A stretch of 64,000 nucleotides of DNA, taken from positions 1,712,001 through 1,776,000 of the forward strand of contig OX940863.1 in NCBI GenBank assembly GCA_954871525.1. Reading direction: 5' to 3'. The notes below the pieces were generated by a model that did not search any database, had not been told where the DNA came from, and was given only the letters and a program-made list of their open reading frames with translations. Shown piece by piece: positions 22,818 to 33,527 of the stretch (positions are counted from its first letter, which is position 1; each line of letters begins with the position of its first letter). The position numbers and the translations under genes were made by a program. This DNA comes from Parietaria judaica (lineage: Eukaryota; Streptophyta; Magnoliopsida; Rosales; Urticaceae).

Positions 22818-23235
22818 CGGGACAGTTTCTTCAGATCTAAGGGACAGTAATTTGCATTCTGGGGACACTTTTTGGTAATTTAGGGACAGTTTTCTGGGCA
22901 GATCACTTGAAGGTTGTATGAGTCACATTCTTGGGACAGTTTCTTATGATCCTTGGGGACAGTAATTTGCATTTTGGGGACAGTTTTTGGTAATTCAGGG
23001 ACAGTTTTCTGGGCAGTTCACTTGAAGGTGGTATGAGTCACATTCTTGGGACAGTTTCGTATGATCCTTGGGGACAGTAGTTTGCATTTTGGGGACAGTT
23101 TTTGGTATTTTAGGGACAGTTTTCTGGGCAGATCACTTGAAGGTTGTATTGGGACAGTTTCTTCATTTTTTAGGGACAGTAATTTGGATTTCGGGGACAG
23201 TTTTGGGTTATTTAGGGACAGTTTTCTTGGCAGTT
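22818..23235. repeat. ~116-bp tandem repeat upstream of the transposase
   Basis: Four units start GGGACAGTTTC and continue through TTTTGGTAATTTAGGGACAG and CTGGGCAG(A/T)TCACTTGAAGG. GGGACAGTTT-like words occur about fifteen times. The array sits between the left TIR and the transposase ATG at 23328, so it lies in the probable promoter or 5' UTR. Confidence 0.85.
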
Positions 23236-23327
23236 TCGTGGGAGGTTGTACGATTAACATTCTTCTCTTTTGTTTCAGATTCTCGTTTAGAGTTTCTTAT
23301 CAACATTGTCATAGACCCTTCGGCACC

Positions 23328-25246
23328 ATGTCAAAACCAATGGGTATGATTTGATTCTTATTTATGTCCATTTAATTTGTGATTGTCCTTGCTTTTTCTT
23401 AATTGATTTTGTACTTTCCCGTGAAAACAGATTTGGATGTATATTTCGAATATGATGGCGAATGGGTTCTTGAAAATGAGAAATGGAACTACACCAATGC
23501 GAAGAATAGTTTTTTCTTAGCGCCGATGGACATTAGTCACACACAGTTGATGGATCAGTTGTATGAAAGACTTGGGGTGGATGAGCGGGTGTATGATCTC
23601 AGAATCGAGGTAAAACTGTTGCAGCACGGATGTCGACCTATTGAGTTGGATGTTGATCGTCAGATACTTGGTATTGTTCGCCGTGGAAAGAACATACTCT
23701 ACGTAACTCCGGTATTGAAAAAGTTAATTGTAATGCCATCTTCAGAGCGGTATGAAGAAAATGTTTGTCACGAAGTTCATTTAGCAGACGACAATGATGC
23801 CATCGTGGACATTGATGTCCAGCTAGTCCCTGATTTTGAACCATCTCGAAGACATCGAAGTCCCGTGCCCGAGTTCCCATCCTCTTCAAATCCCCAAAGT
23901 ACCATGCCCGAGTTCCCATCCTCTTCAAATCCCCAAAGTACCATGCCCGAGTCTTCAAATCCCCCAAGTACCGTGCCCGAGTTCCCATCTTCTTCTGATC
24001 CCCGAAGCGATGTGCCCGAGTATTTCCCGACCCCGACGCAAGATGTGGATGACCGTTTATGGGTTGACCCACGGTTTTATGCGGAGGATTTACAGTCATA
24101 TTCCGAGTTGTCGTGTAAAGGTACATTGTTTGAGTTTTCAGAGGGAAAGATATTTAAAAATTTGAAGGAGTTGCAGATTAAACTGTCAATTCACGCGATT
24201 AAAAATAACTTTCAGTTTAGAGTATCCAAATCTAACCCGAAATTATGGCATGTGAGGTGCAAGGACAATACATGCACGTGGAAATGAATGCACGGGTACT
24301 TATTAAAACCGCACCATTGTATAAGATAACTCGGTTTGTCCACGAACATATTTGCTCCCTTAATCGTTGTCAGCTAGAGGATAAGAAAGCAGCTCCCCGA
24401 GTTGTTGGGCAGATTTATAAGGATAAGTTTTCTACTACGGGCTCACCGTTCACGCCAAAGGCTTTGCAAGAAGATTTGAAAAGGCATTACGGTGTTGAGC
24501 TAACATATGAGAAGGCATGGAGATGCAAAGAAAAAGCCATGGCATACGCAATGGGCACACCCGAGGATTCGTACTCGAAGTTACCACGCTACTTGCATGT
24601 GATGGAGGAAAAAAATTTGGGATCGATAACTGATTTTGTGATGGAAGCAGGTCGTTTCAAATATGCATTTGCTGCCGTTGGAGTTTGTTTACAAGGATTT
24701 AAAACGTGTCGGCCAATGATATACGTGGATGGCACCTTCATCAAGAGCAAGTATGGTGGTCAATTGTTAACGGCGGTGGCACTTGATGGTGAAACAAGGT
24801 TGTTTCCTATCGCGTATGGAGTTGTAGATATTGAAGACAATGACTCTTGGGTTTATTTTCTGACGAAGTTAAAGGAAGCCATCGGGCTCGTTGAAGATCT
24901 AGCCATTATTTCCGATAGGCACGACAGTATAATTTTTGCGGTGAAGACCATTTTCCCTCATGCTCATCACGGTTTTTGTTGGGCCCACCTCAAAAGGAAC
25001 ATCATCCATACGTTTAAAAGTGAAGATCCGACCAAATTGGTGTTTAATGCTGCGTACGCTTTTCGGATGAGCGACTTTGAATACTACTGGAACTTGTTGA
25101 GGAACCATTACCCAGATGTAGCAGTATATATGGAAGAAATTGGCTTTCCGTATTGGACACGTATTCATTTCAGCGGTAACAGGTACGACGCTATGACGAG
25201 TAATTATGCGGAAAGTTTTAACTTTGTTCTTAAGCTTGCCAGGTAG
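23328..25246 (+). pseudogene. MuDR-type transposase, frameshifted and truncated
   Basis: A tiny first exon (23328-23343, MSKPM) splices in frame to an exon at 23431. The N-terminal domain is followed by a degenerate proline/serine repeat built on PEFPSSSNPQST, then a MuDR zinc-binding segment ending CKDNTCTWK. There a one-base deletion near 24287 shifts the frame; coding continues from about 24290 to 25246. The second part holds the transposase core with D at 24728 (VDGT), D at 24914 (SDR), a C-x2-H motif (FCWAHLKRN) and E at 25211 (YAESFN). The usual SWIM-type C-terminus is missing because the frame ends at TAG directly after KLAR, where the antisense peptidase gene begins. It would cut and join element DNA if intact. 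Confidence 0.88.
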
Positions 25247-27841
25247 TGCATAGTAGCATTCAAGTGCCCATGCGGTATACGCACAACCTTGAATGGTTTA
25301 GCAGCAGCATTCAAGTGCATAGTAGTGCATCCGCATATCTTAAGCAACCCAAGTATACCGCTGCCTAAGTGTTCTAGCAACGATTCGAGACAACTGTCAC
25401 TGCAACACCCCGGATCACTATCGTAGACTTCCAGCCTCCAATATTTCAAATCAGCAACTACACAAACCCAATGCGATTCCCGGACATTCACGACGAAACA
25501 TATGTTTTCCAAATTTTTCCAACTCGCATGGGCAGTTTCATGATCTCCGGTTACAGCCCATTTCATCTGGGCTAGTTTAGGATCGCAACTTGGGTCCTCT
25601 TTCCATCGTTGCATTTTCTCCATGAGCGAGCTCGTCCAGTAGGGACACATGTTCGTGATATGTTGTTTATATCCTTTGAAATACACGCTTCGACGACGAC
25701 GTCGAAACAAACACATCACTGCATCAATGTGCTGCAAAAAGACAAAGTATAACCAATAATTAGATATAAACTGACCAAATTTTTTTGTCCCTGGTTAACA
25801 CACTAACTGTCCCATATTTTAAGCAAATATTGTCCATGGTTAACACAATAATTGTCCCATATTTTCCTAGATTAACCCAAAGAACAAATATTGCAAAGTT
25901 TAGAAAATACCGTAGTATTAATCCATGTACGTGGAGTTAGTAGTTCCGTAAACCAGCTTCCATTCTCCTCTCCTTGTATGCACTTCCACTTTTCGGGTGT
26001 CCCTTGTTTAATCCACCTTTTCAATGCGGTGAGATGGCTCTTGGTAGGCGGTAAGACAACTTTGAACACGTACGGTTCCGATCTCCTTTTCAGCGTCTCA
26101 GTGTCCGGGTTGGTAAAGTCATCCATATTTGGGGCCTTCCGTTTCCTCTTCGCCGGTGGCGTCTCCATCAACGGCGAGTCATCCGCAATCTCAATTGGAT
26201 CTACTATCTGCACTGGTATCGGAACAAGGGGAGAGACAATTATTTCTTGAGAGGGCTGATTCGTATCTTCGTGCTCTATCTCATGAATCAATGCATCGAA
26301 CATTATGTTTTCACTCGGAGATCCCTGAGATGGCTGAGATTGCGGAGATGGCTGAGATTGCGTCAAGATAACCCTTTTTCCGGGCTCTAACACGTTGCGG
26401 GCTCTTTACTGCGAGTGCTTTCTTGGGGGTCGTGCTTCTTGTAGGATACTCCTTCCGTGGGCTTGGCTCCGGAGATGGGTCGGGTTTCTTGGGACTCGGG
26501 GTTGGTTTCTTCGGGCTCCGGGCAAGGCTCTTTATTGCGACTGCTTTCTTTAGGCTTCGGGGTTCTTTGGTCTTCTCGGGACTAGAGTCTAATTTCTTAG
26601 GGGTCGTGCTTCTTGTCGGGTAATGTTTCCGTGGGCTTGGCTCCGGTGATGGGTCGGGTTTCTTGGGACTCGGGTTTGATTTCTTAGGGCTCGGGTCAAG
26701 TTTCTTGTGGGATATGCTTTCTGTAGGACTCGGTTTTGATCTTTTCGGGCTGGGCTCGGTGGCTGGGTCGGGTTGCTTGGGAGGTGGTGTCGGGTCGGTA
26801 GGTGGGTGTTTCTTGGGGATCGGCATTTGTTTGAGATGGGGATTATACTCAACAAAGTCACGAACAATCTTAAAAATTACGCTTGTTTTGTTGGTCTGCC
26901 AAAAAAAAATACAATTCAACATTTCATTATTACAGATTCAAAAAAATATAGCTATTAGTAAAATTATATATAATAAATGTACGAAAAATATAGCTATTGG
27001 TAAAATATAGCTATTGGTAAAATTATATATAATAACGTACCAAGTCAAGGATATTTGCGTCTTGCACTTCTTGTTTCCGTAAAAATTCGTCAAATTTTGC
27101 AGCTTCGGCCTCTTGTTTTTTCTTAATGTCATCAAGCATCTTGATTATGCTTGAGGACTCAATTGAGTGACGAGGGGGCAGCGGTACCTCTGTTTCATGT
27201 CCATCTCTAGACTGGGCTGATGGCTTCTTCGACGGAGAACTTGGTGTGGAAGGTGACATGTTCTCCTCTTCACGCCCTGCTACAATGAAAGGGAGCACCT
27301 CCACCTTCATACATTAAAAAAAACACACTTACTATAGCTAAATAAAATAATATTTATTACTACAAACTGTCCTCGAAATAATTCCCAAAAATGTACGAAA
27401 ACTTACATTGTCATCGTCGAGCACATTACCCACTGCAGTGGAAGATATTTGTTTCATGGTAGAAGCAAGGGTTTCTAGCTGCGGGACCACTTTGCACGCC
27501 CAAGCTTGAAGCATCGGGGCGTATCCGGTCAACTCGTACTTGGGGTATAAGTACTTGCCATCGCCTTTGGATTTTACATATAATTTACATATAATTTTAT
27601 TGAATTTGAAGAGAAGTTCATCGGACCTTGGAGATGGAATTCTTCGACGAAGAACTTGATGGACCAGTGCACCCGAAAATTTTGGACGGGGCTCTACAAA
27701 GAACTGGCCGAACGGAGTAGCAAGCACCCTATCCAACAGATTATGTTCTCGAAAAGACTTCATGATGTTGTCTAAACGAGTACTGCCGCGGTACCACACT
27801 CGATGTGAATGACGCTCGGTTTCACCAACTACGTAATCCAT
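25204..27841 (-). pseudogene. MULE-borne ULP1-like cysteine peptidase gene (DUF1985-like N-terminus), broken
   Basis: Exon-like blocks on the minus strand: 27841-27407 (RVWYRGSTRLDNIMKSFREH, DUF1985-like), 27304-27041 (coiled-coil-like KKKQEAEAAKFDEFLRKQE), 26895-25911 (long Pro/Lys/Ser-rich region with PSPKKPDPSPEPSPRK repeats, then a conserved-looking segment) and 25731-25204 (peptidase domain). The last shows the His-Trp of SHWVCVVADL and the Asp of VYDSD expected of a C48/ULP1 peptidase, which removes SUMO-like modifiers. The segment with the catalytic Cys is absent; the frame runs instead into the antisense of the transposase tail. A frame change near 26395 breaks the middle exon. The exon model is approximate and a 5' exon near 28.2 kb may exist. 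Confidence 0.8.
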
Positions 27842-28538
27842 CTGCGAATCATAACGCAAATAAAACATGATAAATAATCGATAAAATCATCCCCTAAAAC
27901 TTCCCTAAAAATGCAAGAAACATGTTTTTTCCTCTGTAAAACAGACCCTAATTTAGACATTTTATCAAACAGATGGAATGCACAAGTTCCACTACAACCA
28001 ATTAACAACATCAAGAATTCCAAAACACTAAATACTGATTCCTAAACACAGCATCAACCCACGAAACCCTAAATGCAACACATACTAATTCTAAATGCAA
28101 ATCAAACCCTAAATCATACTTTGAAAGCCCTAACATTGTAAATCAAACCAATCATACATTGAAAAGTAAATGAAACCTCGCTGACTTTAGAAACGAACCT
28201 TACTGACTTTGGAACTCGCTATCGTCGTGGGTGTTGTGGTCGTGGTCTGGGCGGAGGTCGTTGTGGTCGTCGTCGGAGAGGCTGTGGTCGTCGTCGGAGA
28301 GGTCGTTGTGGGTTGCTGTGGTCGTTGGTTGGGCGGAGGTTCAGAGCACGATTAGGGTTCGTGATTTGGGGAGGAGGTATAAATCTGGGTTTTGATTTGG
28401 GGAGAAGAGTGGAAAACGGGGGATCACGATTCGTGGCTGAGAATTGTGTGCGTTTGTGGTCAGGGAGATGAACGTGTTTTTACTAGGGATGCTCTGAGTT
28501 TGTGCGAGAGAGAAGACTCGAAAAAAAGGGTGAAAAGT

Positions 28539-28701
28539 GGGTAAAGTACCAAAATAATTATGTGAATTAATTGAAGTGGGGGTTAATTAATCAGGGGTAA
28601 AATTGTCTAAAATTGGGCAAAGTTTAGAAACATGTATTTTTTCAATATGAGTTCAAAACTTAAATTATGGTGTTTTTTTGTGACATTTTTTCAAGTTTCC
28701 C
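28539..28701. repeat. Right terminal inverted repeat of the MULE
   Basis: 163 bp, mate of 22155-22317; it ends CAAGTTTCCC and is followed by TTTTAAAA. Confidence 0.88.
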
Positions 28702-28709
28702 TTTTAAAA

Positions 28710-31285
28710 CGAACCACGATAAAAACACGTTACGATGATAAATTGACAATAACTAGCCTCCAAAAGGTTCGTCTATAGTCTACAATATTGCCACCTATCA
28801 ATGACGTGCATGATTTAAATTTATCTTTTTATTTTCAATATTAAATGTATTATATATTGCTAAGCTTAATGGCAAACTTACTCGTGGAAGTTTAAGACCA
28901 AATTATTAACCTTTAATTGTAGAAAAAATAAATATTGAGCGCGCCACCGAGGCATCGCGACTCATCGCGAACTGTCCACCCACGACGCATCGCGACTCAT
29001 ACTTTGGCGATTTTTCACGATTTGATCGCGATTCGCCGCGACACCGCGAGTTGCAGCTCTACTGTGGGGCCCGCTCAGGTGTTTCCCGACGTGGCCCGGA
29101 GGCCCCGGGTGTTTCCCGAGGCCGTTTTTTATAAATTTTATATCGATTTTGGGTGTTTCGATATTTTTAGGATCATCTGGACCCTTTATTTTTCAAAAAA
29201 CGGGCTTCCTGTAAATATTTTGGTAAAAAATAAGTTTAATTAATAAAGAAATAATTAATTAAATAATTTTTCTTTATTTAATAACCTTCACAAAATTACC
29301 CCATAACAAGTATTACTTTTATTTTAATTGCGGTGAGCCGGTGAATAATTATCTTTCTTTTTTTTTTCTTCAAAAAAATACTTAACATTATATTTGTTTA
29401 TATAGCGTTCTATACTTCTATTTGTTTGTCACGTACTTTATCTAGTATAACATAAATATTTTTGCCATAAATAACTTTAAGTTTCTATTTTTTTTTTCTC
29501 ACTTTTCGAAGTTAGTTGTTTGCACTTTGCACTAAATATGCAGATCTATCACGTGTCACAATCATGCTTACAAAATCAACATTATTATTTGTTAAATTCT
29601 TTAAGAATAATTAGAAAACAATTTATTATATAAATAAAATTGTAATTTGTAATGTGTGGTTGGTTGTATTTTGGTGGTGGGTCAATTCAAAATTGTTGAT
29701 ATAATTCATATGGATAAGATTAGAACCTTCCTGCTTTCTTGTACTGTTTATTCTTTGTAATTATTGTCAAATAGTGACACCAACTTGCTCTCTCCAAAGT
29801 CCAAACCAAACAAAATGTTATTTCCTTCTCATTAATGTTTATTTATTTATTCGAGAATTAGATATCCAACAAGATATTATTCAAATCCGTACTAGTCATT
29901 TAAATATCAATGCTTTTTTTTTTTCAATATATGATCAGTTGGTATTTTATAGACGAGAACAAACGCGACTTAATTTAACATCTTACGGCACAAGCTGACG
30001 ATAACCAAAATATGAGTTTGGGAGTGTGACTTAATAACGACTCGGATTGTGGAAATATATGATTTGGAAATCGATCTTTGAAATTATAAAACAATAAAAA
30101 AACAGTAGTTAAGGAAGAGATTTTATTTATTTATTGCTATATATGTCAAATACAATAAAAATAATTTGATGAGATTTACTGAATAGAAAACACCAACTTT
30201 TGAATTTAAAACTTTGAAGATTTGTGTATCAATGATATAATATAGACAATATAGTTTGAGTATTTTTATTGTTTTGTGCTTACATATTTGCATGAAAAGC
30301 AAGCAAACAAACATGTCTTATAATCTCAAGTCCCACTTGTTTTGTCCAATATTTATGCCCATAATATGGCAAGCACTAAACCACATCACATTCTCTTCAA
30401 CCTCGAGTACGTGACCACAAAAATTCATATATACTTAAATAATAATAATAATAAAAATAAAATATATACACTTACATAATTGATGACCACTAAAAAAATA
30501 CGCAACTAGATGGAGCAAAGTCGTAAAATTAATATTATTAAATAATACTCGATAAATTGAGTCTCTCAAATATTCAATTTATGTACTAAACAAAACTAAT
30601 ACAATCTTATCAATAATCGTAAAGTTTGAATATTTAATTTGTGATAAATTAATAATTAAGTCAATGCAGTAATAAACAATTATATGTGCTCAAATTATAT
30701 CCTAAATAATATTATAGATTATGGACACTGCAAGAAGCAAAAAATTCAAATGGGATGAAAAAATCACGTATTTCTATTTATGAGCTCATTAATGAGATGA
30801 GTGGACACTTTTTCTTATGAAAATGACAAATAAAAAAGATGACGCCATTAAATCTTTATTAAAACAATTAAACGATAATATCGAGGTCACGGTCAACCAA
30901 ACTCAACTCATAAATAGTTAGTCAAGGACTGCATTTTTGTTTTGTTTTGTTTTTTTTTTCTCCCAAAATGAAATTTTATACGTACAAAATTACAATATAA
31001 AATAATATAAAAATAAATTATTGGCAACAAAAAAAAATACATTAAAATTAAATAGTACTATATGCAAAACATTTATGACATGATCTGCAAATGGCAGCGA
31101 ACGTACTCACTGTGCTATTGTAATATAAACTTAATATTTTAATTTACTTAAAAGAGAATGATTAATGGGTTTTTATGTCTATATAATATATAGTACTACT
31201 AGCACATAGCTGATAGCTATATAGTATTATAGTATATGTTTATGTCTTATCGTAAATAATAAATATTTCAAAATTGAGACGACAG
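28710..31285. other. AT-rich intergenic DNA with one G+C-rich island
   Basis: The island at about 28938-29130 contains a direct repeat of GCATCGCGACTCAT and CCGGGTGTTTCCCGA words. It may be a fragment of an old repeat, but I cannot name it. The rest is AT-rich with no coding frame of note. Confidence 0.5.
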
Positions 31286-31289
31286 TCAC

Positions 31290-31315
31290 CCACGTGTCAT
31301 GAGGTGTCACGTGTA
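31290..31315. promoter_or_regulatory. Paired ACGTG boxes
   Basis: CCACGTGTC and GTCACGTGTA lie 20 bp apart, 0.3 kb upstream of the multi-membrane-span pseudogene. Such pairs resemble ABRE/G-box sites for bZIP or bHLH factors; function is inferred from the motif alone. Confidence 0.45.
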
Positions 31316-31381
31316 TAGAATATAGACTATGTCTATTACTGAATAGTATTAGAAAGCACATTTTCCTAATTTCATTAGGAT

Positions 31382-31560
31382 CGTTGGATGAGAACTCAAT
31401 CCGCGTGAAGTGTAATCAACCAATTACAGCGCAGCAATTATAAATTTCCCACCGTTGGATGAGAATTGGATCCGTGTGAAGTGAAATGAGCCAATCACAG
31501 CACTTGAAATTTGCCACTGTTGGATGAAAATCAATCTGCGTGAAATGAAATCAACCTAAC
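31382..31560. repeat. Three tandem ~65-bp promoter repeats
   Basis: Each unit starts (C)GTTGGATGA(G/A)AA and continues with TC(C/T)G(C/T)GTGAA(G/A)TG and ATCAACC or GAGCCAATC. The second and third units carry CCAATCACAG- and CAACCTAACA-like words. The array ends just before a TATA box. Confidence 0.8.
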
Positions 31561-31570
31561 ATAATTTCAC

Positions 31571-31578
31571 TATAAATA
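31571..31578 (+). promoter_or_regulatory. TATA box
   Basis: TATAAATA in the context CACTATAAATACCTC, 43 bp upstream of the ATG at 31614. Confidence 0.6.
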
Positions 31579-31613
31579 CCTCTTATCGAGCGTGATTTCC
31601 GGGAGTCACAAAA

Positions 31614-32490
31614 ATGAAAAACATCGCCGACGCTGAATCCGAAGGAACAACTGGTCACAATAATGAAGATTCCCAGAGAAGATCCGAAGCCCTGGTTATC
31701 GTGATCGTCCTTCATCTTAACCCTTGCTCATTCCACCGTCCAGGGCCTCAACTCATCCGACTGGGTGAATTTCTGTGCCAAGGCGTCGGAGTTGTGCAAG
31801 GTCGACAATTATCTCTATTCCCTAAATGTAATTTGTCTGTTCTTAGGGATTTCCATTCTAGTTCTTGAATCGCTACTCGCAGTTACTAAATTCTCCGGTA
31901 CACAGTGAGCAACGCTGTCAATGTGTTGTTCCTGACGCTTTTATTAGCGTTCGCGTTATCTTTGATGAATCTGCTAGTGAAAGCCGGATATGCCAGTAAC
32001 GTCTATTTGGATATGCGGTTTGTAATTGTAGCAATTGCGTCTGCCCTTACTCGGAATACATTTTGAGGGGCACGATGGGAAGGTAGCTTATAGGGTTTCC
32101 TTAGGCTTTATCGTAATTTCTGGTTCCATGGGCGTGGTCTATTGGATGGGGTTCTTTACGAACTTGTGGGCTTTTTTCGAATTATATCTCATATGCGGAG
32201 CTATATACATCGCTATTGTTCTTGCTAAATTTTCTTATGAGAAGCATTTGTATCTTAAGATTGCCTTTGTTAGTGTTTCAATTGGGTTGCTAATCTACTC
32301 GGGTTACGAGTTGGGCCTCTTGTCAAGAACCTGGGTGAAACTCATCTTCCCTCTCGCCTTCGCAGTTTGTTGCTACATTGGCGTGTCTCATTATGTCATC
32401 AGAAACAGTACGAATGTATTTGTAATTAGTTTTTTCTGGATATTTTTGTTTTTGGGTACCATGCTCTCTGTACTTTTTGTTGTACGTTGA
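31614..32490 (+). pseudogene. Uncharacterised multi-membrane-span protein gene with frameshifts
   Basis: The ATG at 31614 sits well behind a TATA box, but the frame has to change at least twice to follow the protein-like signal. MKNIADAESEGTTGHNNEDS opens frame one; near 31700 the coding signal moves to another frame (SSDWVNFCAKASELCKVDNY, then a hydrophobic span); a further membrane span follows after an in-frame stop near 31906. The last 151 codons (32035-32490) give four or five hydrophobic spans ending TMLSVLFVVR. I do not recognise the family. It could be a recently dead gene or one with unusual splicing. Directly behind it lies the third fragment of the RING locus. Confidence 0.6.
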
Positions 32491-32499
32491 ATGATAGAT

Positions 32500-33175
32500 G
32501 GATCTTATGAATGAGAAAAGGAATTAGTTAATTGCTGTGTTTGTTTATTTACTTAAAATAATCAGGATTTACTTAAAATGTCCTAAAAAACAAAATCAAT
32601 AATTTATAAAGATAATTAAGACTTAAGAGTTCTCGTATTTGCAGAGGGGAAAATACATGTGATTCCTGATGAGATATGACATTATTTTTCATAATTAGGC
32701 CCAGTTGTTGTATAAATAAATAATGTTACTTAAGAAGGCTAAACAATTTTGTTATAATTATACAGTCAAGTTGCCCTGTTCTGATCCAAATGTTTCTTTT
32801 CGTACTGCGAGTATTTCCGAGGCCGTTTATTGTTTTAGTTATTGACGGCAATGTCCACGGAGCTTTAATATTTGAAAATAATATTCGATATGTTTTAAAA
32901 AGTCCCGGAACAAAAAATGACAAGAAAATACAAATTTGCCAATAATACACGAATTGCTCCAATATATTTGGTCTATGGATTACCTAAAAGAAATTAATGT
33001 TTTTTTTTCAGAGAATATAATAAGAGTGTTAATTATTCAAAAACTTTCTTAGATGAAATTTTCATGGGAGAAAAATAATAAAAATTCAATGAGGTAACTC
33101 TTTTGATATCCAATAAAGTTGATTTCCATGGCAAAATTTCACATAGTTTGCTGTTTGTACATACCAATTATGTCA
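32500..33175. repeat. Third fragment of the RING-gene locus (upstream tail joined to 3' flank)
   Basis: 32500-32630 matches 14350-14590, and 32632-33175 matches 9812-10325. The junction near 32630 (AGAGTTCTCGTATTTGCAGAGG) joins sequence found upstream of the RING promoter to its 3' UTR, so a copy of the whole RING gene appears to have been deleted here. Confidence 0.8.
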
Positions 33176-33527
33176 ATAAAATGGGAATACTTTGAGCTCT
33201 TACTCTCATCTAAGACTCCACTCAAACAAGATCGAAACTTTTTATGTTAACAAGAGGGAAAACAAATATAAAACCCTAGAAACACAATGACAAGTAAAAT
33301 TATACACATTTGCAAAAAGCAATATGTCCAACTTTTTCTACCACTCTGCCAGGCGAAACCGGAGTTTCAAACAAGTCTCGTGTCTAGGGAAGACAAGGCA
33401 AAACTGAGATTGCCGCTAACCTTCAAGTCTTGCTTGGATGAGCTTCAACGTCTGTGCTTTATGACTGTTGGTAGACTCAGCGAGGTCCAAACAGTGCATT
33501 AGCAAATGTCGCATTCAAAATTAGGGT

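Larger units (their letters stand above)
22155..28701. mobile_element. Mutator-like element with transposase and ULP1-type genes, 6.55 kb, decayed
   Basis: Terminal inverted repeats of 163 bp (22155-22317 and 28539-28701) start GGGAAACTTGAAAAAATGTC and are highly similar. The element carries two convergent genes: a MuDR-type transposase on the plus strand (23328-25246) and a ULP1-like cysteine-peptidase gene on the minus strand (25204-27841). This pairing is known from plant MULEs described as Kaonashi- and CUMULE-type. Both genes are disabled: the transposase has a frameshift, the peptidase frame shifts near 26395, and a deletion at about 25245 removes both C-termini. The TIRs remain good enough that trans-mobilisation is conceivable; that is inference. 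Confidence 0.9.

Noticed and set aside
28020..28150. Telomere-like AAACCCTAAA words
   Set aside because: They are isolated, not tandem, and AAACCCTAA is common by chance in plant leaders.
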